A model generated the notes under the pieces. The model worked only from the letters and a program-made list of their open reading frames with translations. It was not told the DNA's origin and did no database searches. The translations under genes and the position numbers were made by a program. Of a DNA stretch of 64,000 bases, positions 17,001-25,551 are shown one piece after another; positions within the stretch are counted from its first letter, which is position 1, and each line of letters opens with the position of its first letter. The stretch comes from Niastella sp. OAS944 (GTDB lineage Bacteria > Bacteroidota > Bacteroidia > Chitinophagales > Chitinophagaceae). The stretch covers positions 124,001 through 188,000 of the forward strand of contig JANUBW010000011.1 of the NCBI GenBank assembly GCA_024809215.1. The letters are read 5' to 3'.

Positions 17001-20000
17001 ACAACAGTTACCATGAGCAGCAGCAGTACAGGCACTATATGGCTTGAAGACTTCACGTGGGCCAACGGTACAACCTCCGATGCCGGCACTACTGCCTGGA
17101 CCACTTCTAAAAATCCGTCAACCGCAGTGATCTCTGTGTTGAATAATGAGCTTAGGGTTACCAACTGTACTACTACCGGTGAAGTTGTGTGGACCTCAGG
17201 CGCGGTCAACGTGGCCGGCAAAAACAATATTATTGTTTCTGCCGCAACAAAAAGCTCTGTCATCAACAATGTTCTGATGAATGACAGCGGTGAATTAATG
17301 GATTACCTCAGGTTCTATTACAAACTCAATAACGGCGCTGAAGTATTGTTTGCAGAGAAAAGAGGCATCATAAACAACCACAGCACTACACCAACCCCCG
17401 TGTCTGTTACTATCCCGAATGGTAACTACAGCACCCTGCAGGTAATAATAAAAAGCAGAGCTACAGCCAATGACGAATTCTATTATGTAGATAACCTACA
17501 GATTGTAGCCACCACCCAGTCTGCACTGAATGCAGTGGCTACGGCTACCGACATACTTACCTGTATTAAAAACAGTGTGGGGCTTACAGGCAGCAGCTCG
17601 GCTACATCGCCTGTAAGTTATAGCTGGACAGGCCCTAACAACTATACTTCTACTGTACAGAATCCATCGGCTACTGTTGCAGGTATATATACATTGACCG
17701 TTACAGACCCGTCAACCGGTTGTACAGGTAGTGATACAGCGCTGGTATCGTTGAACAATACGCCCCCCGGCGCTTCTGCATCGGCAAGCGGACCGCTTAC
17801 CTGCAACACAGGTTCTTCGGCTACGCTTTCAGGGTCGTCATCAACATCGGGTGTAAGTTATAGCTGGACGGGCCCCAACAACTTTACCTCTGCTGCGCAA
17901 AACCCGGCGGTTACTACAGCAGGCACTTATAATCTTACTGTAACCAACCCCGTGAACGGTTGCACCAGTACTGCAAGCGCAACGGTTACAACCAGCAATG
18001 CTATTACGAGCACCTGGCTTGAGGACTTTACGCTGGCCAATGGTACTACATCCGATGCCGGCGCCACAGCCTGGACTACCTCTAAAACGGTATCGGCGGC
18101 TGTGATAGCGGTGCAGAATAACGAGCTCAGGATAACCAACTGCACCACTACTGGTGATGTAGTGTGGACCTCAGCCCCGCTCGACATGACCGGCAAAACC
18201 AGTATCAGCATTTCAGCAGGCGTAAAAAGTTCCATTATCAACAACGCGGTAATGAATACCGATCCTACTTATGGGGATTACATCCGGTTCTATTATAAAC
18301 TGAACAATGGCAATGAAATACTGTTTGCCGAAAAAACGGCCGGCATTAACAATCACAGCACCACACTTACACCCGTGTCTGTTACTATTCCCAATGGGAA
18401 CTACAGCACCATGCAGGTAGTGGTAAGAGCAAGGGCGACGGGCAATGATGAATTCTATTATGTAGACAATATGCAGGTAGTAGCAACCGGAGCCTCCAAT
18501 ATAACGGCCAGCGCAACTGGCGGCAACATCAATTGTATTAACAATTCGGTTACACTTCAGGGAAGCTCTGCGACATCAGGCGTATCCTATGCCTGGAGCG
18601 GGCCGAATGGTTATACGTCCACTGCACAAAACCCGGCTGTAACAGTACCAGGCACCTACACCTTAACAGTTGCAGCTGGTAGTTGTACGGCAACCGCATC
18701 AGCTACCGTAAGCATAGATACAGCGAAACCAAACATTACGGCATCAGCAACTCCGGTACAGCTTACCTGCACCGCTACGCCAGCTATCTTAAGCGGCGGT
18801 TCAACAACCCAGGGCGTTACCTATAGCTGGAGCAACCCAAATGGTGTAATAGCCACTACAGCCAGCACATCGGTAGTTAACCCCGGCACCTATACATTAA
18901 CGGTTAAGAACCCGGTTAATGGTTGTACAGCAGCAAAACAAGTGATCGTTACTCAGAACATTACACCACCACCAGCCATAACGGTAAGCCATGTGGGACG
19001 TGTAACCTGCGACTCTCCCAATGCTATTATCACCGGTACTGTTTCAACGCCGGGGTTAAATTACAGCTGGAGCGGACCACAAGGATTTACAGCTAATACG
19101 CTCACTACGGCAGTAACAAGAGGAGGAACCTATACGCTTACGGCCACTGACCCCGCTAACGGTTGTTACACTTCTTCAAGTACAGTGGTAGAAGAGAACA
19201 CAGCAAAGCCAAGCGGGCTGTCTATCACTAACCCGGGTAGCATTACCTGTTTAATTCCAAGTATACCACTCACAGGCTTCTCAATTACGCCCAATGCTAC
19301 TTATAATTGGACAGGTCCAAATGGATATACTTCTTCTTTAACCCAAATAAACGTTGACAAAGGCGGTGATTATACGCTTACAGTTACGGATACGATCAAT
19401 GGCTGTTCGGCCAGTCTTACTACAACCGTAGTAGATAATGCACAACCACCGGTTGTAACTATTATTAACACAAGCCCCTTGAGCTGTTCAAACCCTGTAG
19501 TTACCTTGGAGGTTGTTACGAACATAGTAAATCCTGAGATCCTGTGGGTAGGGCCTGATTTTATTAGTGTGTACAGAAGCACTACCACCAATATTCCCGG
19601 CGAATACTATGTGCTCATAGGTAACCCGGGCAATGGCTGTTCAACTACGGAGTTTACCACAGTAACCGGCGATCTTTCTGAATGTGCAAGAAAAGCTACA
19701 GGCACTGCCAGGGCACAGAACACCACATTGCCGAACGAAGCTGTTACTAAGTTTGTGTTTAAAGCATACCCCAACCCGGTAAGCACCAATGGTGTTATTG
19801 AATTTACATCGCCGCATAGCACTACTGCTACGGTAAGTATTTACAATGCGCTGGGCACTTGTGAAAAAGTACTGTTTAAAGGCGCTGTAACCGGCAACCG
19901 TGTGAACCGCGTGCCCGTACCAGCGAATCAATTACCAGCAGGCGCTTATTATTTTATCATTAATACAGATGGTAAATCGTTTACCGGAAAATTGATGATC

Positions 20001-20009
20001 ATTAAATAA
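14088..20009 (+). CDS. Giant T9SS-type modular surface adhesin
   Basis: 1973 residues. A signal peptide ends near residue 24 (SNYLSA). Five related modules of about 155 residues begin near residues 30, 347, 665, 983 and 1308. They open with W-x-E-D-F, then NGTTSDAGATAW, and close with YFDNI or YYVDN. Between and after them lie 13 Ig-like/SprB-like repeats of about 80 residues with the core SYSWTGPNGFTS and NPVVTAAGTYTLTVTN. The last about 80 residues (from KAYPNPVSTNG to GKLMIIK) are a type A T9SS sorting domain, so the protein should be exported by T9SS and attached to the cell surface. Near-identical stretches between modules show recent internal duplication. Role in adhesion or gliding is inferred from family context. 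Confidence 0.9.
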   Translation: MQKRIPKPFTLFLIFFFLSNYLSATPECPIITGRFPLANGTTSDASATGWYLNATNVASTGYFAVKSNRLHAQELGGEGIWYSQVFSTTGYSDFQVAVKVSSEGDMNSSEYVKIYYKINGGAETLLDQRTGNFGTIDFTSGILTGSNVQLVVKLYNYNNGGSQTSKYYIEEYRVFKEKGPCAVSAISVTAAAANGGLLTCASPSLGLSATATGTGTTTWSWSGPNGYTSTAQNPVITAAGTYTVVATNSTGSGSASVTVTENKTAPVITATGGALACGSCVSISASSNVSGANYSWSGPGGFTSTSQNPTVCAAGTYTVTVTNPANGCSAQQSVSVTAGSSAATTFWHEDFAGLSNGTTSDAGATAWTTSVTGSGTYSVQNNEYKVSFSGSQGIGTWTSQVIDISSKTNVTFSVDLRSEVASSSDAFENGDYIRIYYKLNGGAETLVFEDLAGLGGTTNTTASTTFNSSSLNGSSLQIIIKTSNSDPTERYFFDNIKATGTTSSTGTVTVTPAVNGTVTCVSTAQLSATASSTVSAWSWAGPNGFTSAQQNPVVNAGGQYIVTATLSSGCAASATITVPENKTPPDITATGGTLACLPSVTLNVNSTIPNASYSWTGPNSFSSNAKNPTVTAPGTYTATVTNPANGCTAQQSVSVTSGSSTPANFWLEDFTGLSNGATSDAGATAWTSSTSGSGTYSVQNNEFKTSFNEQAEGVWTSQVVSISGKSNVTISVDLRSEVTSSNSWENNDYIRVYYKLNGSAETLVYEDLAGIGSSTTGTASTTITSEALNGSTLQVIIKTNNSGPTERYYFDNITITGGDITGESVTATGGAITCINSSVPLLGNATSGGVSYSWTGPGNFTSTAQNPVVTATGIYTLTVHNPATGCNGTDTAIVVLNQTAPGASASANGSISCSGSSTATLSGSSPTSGVMYSWTGPNNFSSSEQNPVVTVGGVYNLTVTNPVNGCTSIANTTVTMSSSSTGTIWLEDFTWANGTTSDAGTTAWTTSKNPSTAVISVLNNELRVTNCTTTGEVVWTSGAVNVAGKNNIIVSAATKSSVINNVLMNDSGELMDYLRFYYKLNNGAEVLFAEKRGIINNHSTTPTPVSVTIPNGNYSTLQVIIKSRATANDEFYYVDNLQIVATTQSALNAVATATDILTCIKNSVGLTGSSSATSPVSYSWTGPNNYTSTVQNPSATVAGIYTLTVTDPSTGCTGSDTALVSLNNTPPGASASASGPLTCNTGSSATLSGSSSTSGVSYSWTGPNNFTSAAQNPAVTTAGTYNLTVTNPVNGCTSTASATVTTSNAITSTWLEDFTLANGTTSDAGATAWTTSKTVSAAVIAVQNNELRITNCTTTGDVVWTSAPLDMTGKTSISISAGVKSSIINNAVMNTDPTYGDYIRFYYKLNNGNEILFAEKTAGINNHSTTLTPVSVTIPNGNYSTMQVVVRARATGNDEFYYVDNMQVVATGASNITASATGGNINCINNSVTLQGSSATSGVSYAWSGPNGYTSTAQNPAVTVPGTYTLTVAAGSCTATASATVSIDTAKPNITASATPVQLTCTATPAILSGGSTTQGVTYSWSNPNGVIATTASTSVVNPGTYTLTVKNPVNGCTAAKQVIVTQNITPPPAITVSHVGRVTCDSPNAIITGTVSTPGLNYSWSGPQGFTANTLTTAVTRGGTYTLTATDPANGCYTSSSTVVEENTAKPSGLSITNPGSITCLIPSIPLTGFSITPNATYNWTGPNGYTSSLTQINVDKGGDYTLTVTDTINGCSASLTTTVVDNAQPPVVTIINTSPLSCSNPVVTLEVVTNIVNPEILWVGPDFISVYRSTTTNIPGEYYVLIGNPGNGCSTTEFTTVTGDLSECARKATGTARAQNTTLPNEAVTKFVFKAYPNPVSTNGVIEFTSPHSTTATVSIYNALGTCEKVLFKGAVTGNRVNRVPVPANQLPAGAYYFIINTDGKSFTGKLMIIK

Positions 20010-20029
20010 GAAAACCGCTCACTCGATAA

Positions 20030-20068
20030 GAAGGCCTTTATATATGTTGTACATATATAAAGGCCTTC
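20030..20068 (+). terminator. Terminator of the adhesin gene
   Basis: Perfect 18-bp stem starting GAAGGCCTTTATATATGT with a TGT loop, 20 bp after the stop codon and followed by TCATTTA. Confidence 0.85.
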
Positions 20069-20262
20069 TCATTTAATATGCTTTTAATGCCCAAATACAT
20101 ATGAATTGATTACATAAACGACAAACACGACACTATACAAGTGTAGTTTTAACAAATATGTGATCATATTCAAAAAAAGGATAGTACGACTTACTAAAGT
20201 ATTAACGTATTTTGTTCCTGTAATTCGACCCAAACCAATCAACCCACTTAAAATCCGAACCG

Positions 20263-22191
20263 ATGAAACAGTATTACCGTTTATACGGTATTCCCCAGCG
20301 GAGAATTCGTATTCCCATTTTATCAGTCATTTCGTTTTCTTTTTTCTTTCTGTTATCAGTTACCACGCAGGCGCAGATCTATAACTCTTATGCAAGAGTT
20401 ACCAATATTTCAAATGGCGCCACCAAAACAACATTAACAGTATCGAACAAAAATGAAACGTACCACACATTTCAACCAAACGAACCGGTTATTGTAATTC
20501 AAATGCAGGCTAATGTTATTGGCACTAATACCAACGACAATGTGAACTTTGGTAATCTTGCGGCTGCTGGTATTGGTAACGCAGGTAATTTTGACGTGGC
20601 TGTCATTGAAAGCATTGCGGGCAGCACTATTGTGCTCAAAGACCTTCTGCCAAATAAATTTACCACTGGCGCTAATAACAATGTACAGCTGGTAAGTTTT
20701 CAGCTGCTCTCCAGCACCTTTTCTACAACAGGCAATATTAGTGCTGTGGCCTGGAATGGCACTGTAGGTGGCGTAGTTGCATTAAATGTACCAGGCACAT
20801 TTACCATCAATCATAACATAACTGCCGATGGGCAGGGTTTTCGTGGCGGCGCAAGGTCGGCCAATTCTCAGGATGGTACCTGTGGCTCCGGCACCTATGC
20901 CTCCGGCTCCAATACTAATGGTGCTAAAGGAGAAGGCATTTATTTGAATTCAACTACCAATTACACATATGGCCGCGGTAAGCTTCTTACGGGCGGCGGC
21001 GGCGGAAGCCAGGGTAATGCCGGCGGTGGTGGCGGCAGTAATTTTTCAGCTGGTGGTGCAGGCGGCCCTGGGTGGGCTTGTACACTCCCCAATAGTGCAG
21101 GTGGTTTGGGTGGCATTGAACTTAAAAACCCTATTCTGGCAGCAACCCGTTTTTTTATGGGTGGCGGCGGCGGTGGTGGCCAGGGAAATGATGGTGAATC
21201 AACAGCAGGCGCCAATGGCGGCGGTATTGTTATCATTCACGCCAGTACCCTTACAACCGGCTGTTCAGGATCTGTAAGAATATCGGCCAATGGCAACAGT
21301 TCGGGTAACGCTACCGGCTCCGGCGCCGATGGCGTAGGCGGTGCAGGTGCAGGCGGCACTATTCTTTTACATGTTGGCAATTTCAATATAGCAGGCACCT
21401 GCACCCTGAATGTTCAGGCAAATGGAGGTAACGGTGGGAATGTAACAAATAATGACACGCATGGCGGTGGTGGTGGCGGTGGAGAAGGCGCCATCATATA
21501 TGGAGTAGCTATTCCGCCGGCAGCCATAAACAATAGCGCCGCGCCCGGAACCGGCGGAAAAAACAGCAGTGCATCTAACGCCACCAGCGCCGGCAGCGGA
21601 GCCAATACCCCCGGTTCAATTATCAGTGGTGTAGGCGCTGTACTGCCTGTACGGTTGATCCATTTTGCCGCTGAGAATATCAATAAAAAGGCTGTATTGA
21701 ATTGGACGGCCACCGACGAAGCCAATATCAGCTTCACCATTTTACATTCCACAGACGGCGTTAATTACAAATCCATTGGTATTGTAAACGGAACAGGTAA
21801 TGCCAGTAAGGCTACCAACTATTCATTCACCGATGCCAATGCAGTTAACGGTAAAAACTATTACCAACTGCAAATAAGCGGCGATGCTACCAGCCGTATA
21901 AGTTACTCAAGTGTGGTTTGGGTAAATATGAATGAAGAAAAAAGCCTGGCTGTGGCCTGGCCTAACCCGGCGCATGATCACTTTAGCATTAAGGTGAGCA
22001 ATGAGTATGCAAACAAAATGCACCAGGTTGTTATTACCGATCTTACCGGTAAGCTTATGTATACTAACATATATAAACCCGCCGGTGGTATTATTACCGT
22101 AACACCTGCCCAACAGTTCAAACCAGGTATGTATATCTTCAAACTTACCAGTGAAGGATACGAGCAGTCGGGCAAGTTATTTATTCAATAA
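20263..22191 (+). CDS. T9SS-secreted glycine-rich surface protein
   Basis: 642 residues with a signal peptide (FFFLLSVTTQAQ). Residues about 30-200 form a domain with FQPNEPVIVIQMQ. Residues about 205-455 are glycine-rich with runs such as GGGGGSQGNAGGGGGS and FFMGGGGGGGQGN; such regions occur in adhesive or structural surface proteins. A fibronectin/Ig-like segment follows (AENINKKAVLNWTATDEANI), then a type A T9SS sorting domain from about 565 (VAWPNPAHDHFSIKV to SGKLFIQ). It follows the adhesin 253 bp downstream with its own leader and lies head to head in terminator space with the next T9SS-like gene. Confidence 0.85.
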   Translation: MKQYYRLYGIPQRRIRIPILSVISFSFFFLLSVTTQAQIYNSYARVTNISNGATKTTLTVSNKNETYHTFQPNEPVIVIQMQANVIGTNTNDNVNFGNLAAAGIGNAGNFDVAVIESIAGSTIVLKDLLPNKFTTGANNNVQLVSFQLLSSTFSTTGNISAVAWNGTVGGVVALNVPGTFTINHNITADGQGFRGGARSANSQDGTCGSGTYASGSNTNGAKGEGIYLNSTTNYTYGRGKLLTGGGGGSQGNAGGGGGSNFSAGGAGGPGWACTLPNSAGGLGGIELKNPILAATRFFMGGGGGGGQGNDGESTAGANGGGIVIIHASTLTTGCSGSVRISANGNSSGNATGSGADGVGGAGAGGTILLHVGNFNIAGTCTLNVQANGGNGGNVTNNDTHGGGGGGGEGAIIYGVAIPPAAINNSAAPGTGGKNSSASNATSAGSGANTPGSIISGVGAVLPVRLIHFAAENINKKAVLNWTATDEANISFTILHSTDGVNYKSIGIVNGTGNASKATNYSFTDANAVNGKNYYQLQISGDATSRISYSSVVWVNMNEEKSLAVAWPNPAHDHFSIKVSNEYANKMHQVVITDLTGKLMYTNIYKPAGGIITVTPAQQFKPGMYIFKLTSEGYEQSGKLFIQ

Positions 22192-22213
22192 ATATTTTGC
22201 TTATAAAAAAAAT

Positions 22214-22232
22214 GCCCCGTTTTTGACGGGGC
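22214..22232. terminator. Bidirectional terminator
   Basis: Stem GCCCCGT / ACGGGGC with a 5-nt loop, flanked by A-rich sequence on the left and a run of T on the right. It separates the converging genes ending at 22191 and 22263. Confidence 0.9.
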
Positions 22233-22262
22233 TTTTTTTTTGATGCAAGTAACTTAACTCAT

Positions 22263-25046
22263 CTACCACTTAACAAGCGTAAGCACATTGGCATTCCCCT
22301 GCCCCACTTTCACATGCACATAATAAACGCCTTTACCAAGGTTGCCTATCCATAAGGGCAGCAGTTGTTCACCTTTATTTAATTGCAACGACTGGCGGTG
22401 ATATATTCTGCCGGCAATGTCTGTTACATACAGGCTCGCTATCGACTGCTTTGATGCATGTACATAAACATTAGTAGTAGCTCCTGTTGTAGTAGAAGGC
22501 CGCAGTTGTACAAATTCGCTGCTGTTCAACACAACAGACTGTATACTGCTGTATAGTACTTCGTTTTGCGAACCGGTTACCACCAACCGGTAATATACAG
22601 TACCGCTGCCGGGCAGGTTGTCGGTATAGTTATACAATGCCTTGCCAGCTTCGCCATTTACCTTGCCTATACTTACAAAATGGCTACCATCAACAGACCG
22701 TTGTACTTCAAAATATTTCGGTGCTGTAGCTCCTGCTGTATTCCAGGATAAGCCCACCGTTGCATTGGCAGTCTTTTGTGCAGTAAATGCTTTTAATTCC
22801 ATGGACAACACCACCGAGCTGCTCGATACACTAAACTGGGTGAGAATATTGAAAGAGCCATCAGCACGTGCATAGGGGTTTAAACCACTGGCTGGCGCAC
22901 GGCCGCTCATTTCAACGATCTGCGTTCCGTTCGATCTGATGATGCTGGTTTGTGTTCTATCAAAAGATGCCTGTTCTTCATTACCCTGCCATTTCAACGC
23001 CAGCATAACATTGCTGCCGCCGTTCACATTCTCAGACACCAACCATGTTCTTGAAACGCCTGAAGCATATATGCCACCAGGGATCATTTGGTCGTTTACT
23101 GCAACGGTAAAGTGATCAACGGTGCCGGCATTGGTGAGTTGAATGGGGTTATAAGCCGTGGGAGTTGGCCCTATTGGGAACAACACAGCGCCATCGGCCG
23201 CATCAACCTGTTCAATACGTAAACCGCCCAAACCGGTATTAGCGGCGCCTGTACTTCCATTGCCGGTAACTATCCAGCTGGTGGCAGGGTCGGTAAAAGG
23301 AGCGGCGGTAATGGTGTTACTACCGGTTTTCATGGTAATGATATTTGTGCGGGTCACCAATTTGGCGGTTCCACCCAATACCAGGTTATGGCTTACATCA
23401 ACGGCGCTGCTTAAATATTTATTACCGCTGCCATTGATCTCGAGCGAGCCATGATTGGCAGGGAAAACAGTTTGATCACGTGGGGCTGTATAAGCAACAG
23501 TTCCCAACAAATTGTAAGGACCTGTCATATTATCAACAATACCACCGCTGATAGTTAACCGGGCTGCATTTTCAATTGCAATACTTTTAAAGAAAGCGGT
23601 ACCCGTTCCATCACTGATGTTTGGCATATTAGGCGGCCAGTTAGGCACCAGCACATCGATGGTATTATCCGGTACACCACCGCACCAGTTCAATGGTTCT
23701 TCCCATTTAATATCCTTTGTCCCCAGCCAGGTACCCGATCTGCGAACAGTTAGCGTTACCGCATTAGATGATGCCGGCGGACTGCAGGCATTGCTGACGG
23801 TTACCCTGTACTTCCAGCCATTCATAGCTGTTGTTACTCCGATAAGCGACAGCTTGGTAGAGTTTGTACCTACATTAGTCCAGGTGGTGCTGCCAGAACC
23901 GTTGTCAGTTTGCCATTGATAGTTCAATACAGTACTTCCTGAGGCAGCCACCCTAAATGCAGTGTCGGTATTGGCACAGATGGTAACATCAGTTGGGGGG
24001 CTGGTAACAGCCGGCAATGTTCGTACCTGCAAAACACTTGAATTTGTGTTTGCTGCACAGCCAACATAAGGAGAAGGGTAAGTAGCCGTAAGGCGTACGT
24101 GATAAGAACTTCCCTGGGCTCCATTAAAATCTGTGATCTGTAATGTTTGCGTTTGACTACCGCTATAAACAGCATTATCAACAACATCGGTAAACGTAGA
24201 AGAAGCAAGGGGCTTCATTTGCCATTTATAAATAATTGCAGCAGCACCGGTTGCCGTATCAGTAAAAGTAATATCATCCCCCGGGCAAATTTGGTTAGCT
24301 ATCGGCCCCGGATAAGGCGCCTTCCATACTGGCAGCGGAGATACATTCAACGTATCTAATGCTACACTTGTATTGGAACATGTGCCAAGGGTAGCTGTAT
24401 AGCGAACTAAGTAATTATTCATACCCATCGTTATCGTAGGGTATAAGATCGCATTGGTATTAAAGCCTGTATAACCATCGGCTGCGCTTATATTATTCCA
24501 TGATACGCCGTTATTGGTACTCAATTGCCATTGATAGGTATAACCGGCAACCAGGCCTACCGAACGTGGGTTGTTTTGGGCGCCTACACAAATAAATAAC
24601 CGCTTGGGAGAATTTTCAACAGCAGGAGATTGGTTTACAGTAAGCCTGGCCCCGCCTGAAATGATTGTACCGGTAGCATCAGTTACTACACACCGGTACA
24701 ACCTGTCGTTGAGCCCGGTAGACACATTAGGAATGGTTAATGTTACAGTTGTTGCTCCGCTGTATGTGGCGCCGTCTGCAACATCGATATAAGTGCCCCC
24801 GTTATTAGTGCTCTCCTGCCACCGAAAGGTAACAGTACCTGATGTGCCCGACACACTTCCAATGGTAAAAGAAGGATTGCTGCCGCTGCATACAGTTTGT
24901 GAAACTGGCTGTTGCCCCAGTACCGGCAATCGTTTATTACGCGAAAACGCAGCCGATACAATACATAAAAGCCATAATGTACAAATGATGATCCTGAGTA
25001 AAAGCCTCCAATGTGAACGCGAGGCAACGAGTGTAAAGGTTTTCAT
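22263..25046 (-). CDS. Multi-Ig-domain secreted protein with T9SS-like C-terminus
   Basis: 927 residues. A long basic leader precedes the hydrophobic signal (LLLRIIICTLWLLCIVSAAFS). From about residue 40 to 430 there are about five Ig-like repeats with conserved Cys and Trp (VCSGSNPSFTIGS, RWQESTNNGGTYIDV, LYRCVVTD). Residues about 430-760 carry repeat-poor beta-rich sequence with LEINGSGNKYLSS and RTWLVSENV. A fibronectin-like segment (FEVQRSVDGSHFVSIGKV) and a C-terminal domain resembling type A T9SS signals (YVTDIAGRIYHRQSL, LGKGVYYVHVKV) follow, although the usual PNP motif is missing. It is probably exported to the cell surface. Confidence 0.8.
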   Translation of the reverse strand: MKTFTLVASRSHWRLLLRIIICTLWLLCIVSAAFSRNKRLPVLGQQPVSQTVCSGSNPSFTIGSVSGTSGTVTFRWQESTNNGGTYIDVADGATYSGATTVTLTIPNVSTGLNDRLYRCVVTDATGTIISGGARLTVNQSPAVENSPKRLFICVGAQNNPRSVGLVAGYTYQWQLSTNNGVSWNNISAADGYTGFNTNAILYPTITMGMNNYLVRYTATLGTCSNTSVALDTLNVSPLPVWKAPYPGPIANQICPGDDITFTDTATGAAAIIYKWQMKPLASSTFTDVVDNAVYSGSQTQTLQITDFNGAQGSSYHVRLTATYPSPYVGCAANTNSSVLQVRTLPAVTSPPTDVTICANTDTAFRVAASGSTVLNYQWQTDNGSGSTTWTNVGTNSTKLSLIGVTTAMNGWKYRVTVSNACSPPASSNAVTLTVRRSGTWLGTKDIKWEEPLNWCGGVPDNTIDVLVPNWPPNMPNISDGTGTAFFKSIAIENAARLTISGGIVDNMTGPYNLLGTVAYTAPRDQTVFPANHGSLEINGSGNKYLSSAVDVSHNLVLGGTAKLVTRTNIITMKTGSNTITAAPFTDPATSWIVTGNGSTGAANTGLGGLRIEQVDAADGAVLFPIGPTPTAYNPIQLTNAGTVDHFTVAVNDQMIPGGIYASGVSRTWLVSENVNGGSNVMLALKWQGNEEQASFDRTQTSIIRSNGTQIVEMSGRAPASGLNPYARADGSFNILTQFSVSSSSVVLSMELKAFTAQKTANATVGLSWNTAGATAPKYFEVQRSVDGSHFVSIGKVNGEAGKALYNYTDNLPGSGTVYYRLVVTGSQNEVLYSSIQSVVLNSSEFVQLRPSTTTGATTNVYVHASKQSIASLYVTDIAGRIYHRQSLQLNKGEQLLPLWIGNLGKGVYYVHVKVGQGNANVLTLVKW

Positions 25047-25551
25047 ACGAACGGAATTGTTTTAAATGGGTTGGGTATTTGATATTCAATCAAAAGAGGT
25101 AATTGATCAATGGTGGCTGGAACGTACGAGGAAATGGTCCAGGGTTTTCATTAATGATGCAACGTTAAATGTAGGAAGTTTTCCAGTTTTCGCATATTCG
25201 TTACATGTATATAAAGCGAAGACATATGAATATGAACAACCCTCATAATTAACCCTGTAGTAATGGCAGGAATATAATATGTAAAAGAATTCTTATCGCT
25301 CAATCAAAATTATACCGCATAACGGGCGTTCGTTATTACTGCCCGGCCCACACAATAGGGTTAAAGTAACACTATCACCTATTCGCCTAAATAAGTATAA
25401 CCCGTTAAAAAACAGGCTTTAAAAACCAATTTACCGCATATATAATCCGTTACATTTCAAAATACATATAATTTAATTTACCTTGCGGCGTTTTAGATAA
25501 CAATAATTAAGTTCAATTTAACCGCTTAAAACACTTAGCAAACCCCAAGTC
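25047..25551. other. Intergenic region, no gene recognised
   Basis: 505 bp between divergent genes. A 60-codon open frame at 25066-25248 has no start signal or recognisable composition. A short inverted repeat ATAACG/CGTTAT lies near 25319-25336. The last 150 bp are AT-rich leader of the OmpA-type gene. Confidence 0.4.

Noticed and set aside
25066-25248. 60-codon plus-strand frame
   Set aside because: No start signal and no recognisable family; it begins in the leader of the divergent multi-Ig gene.
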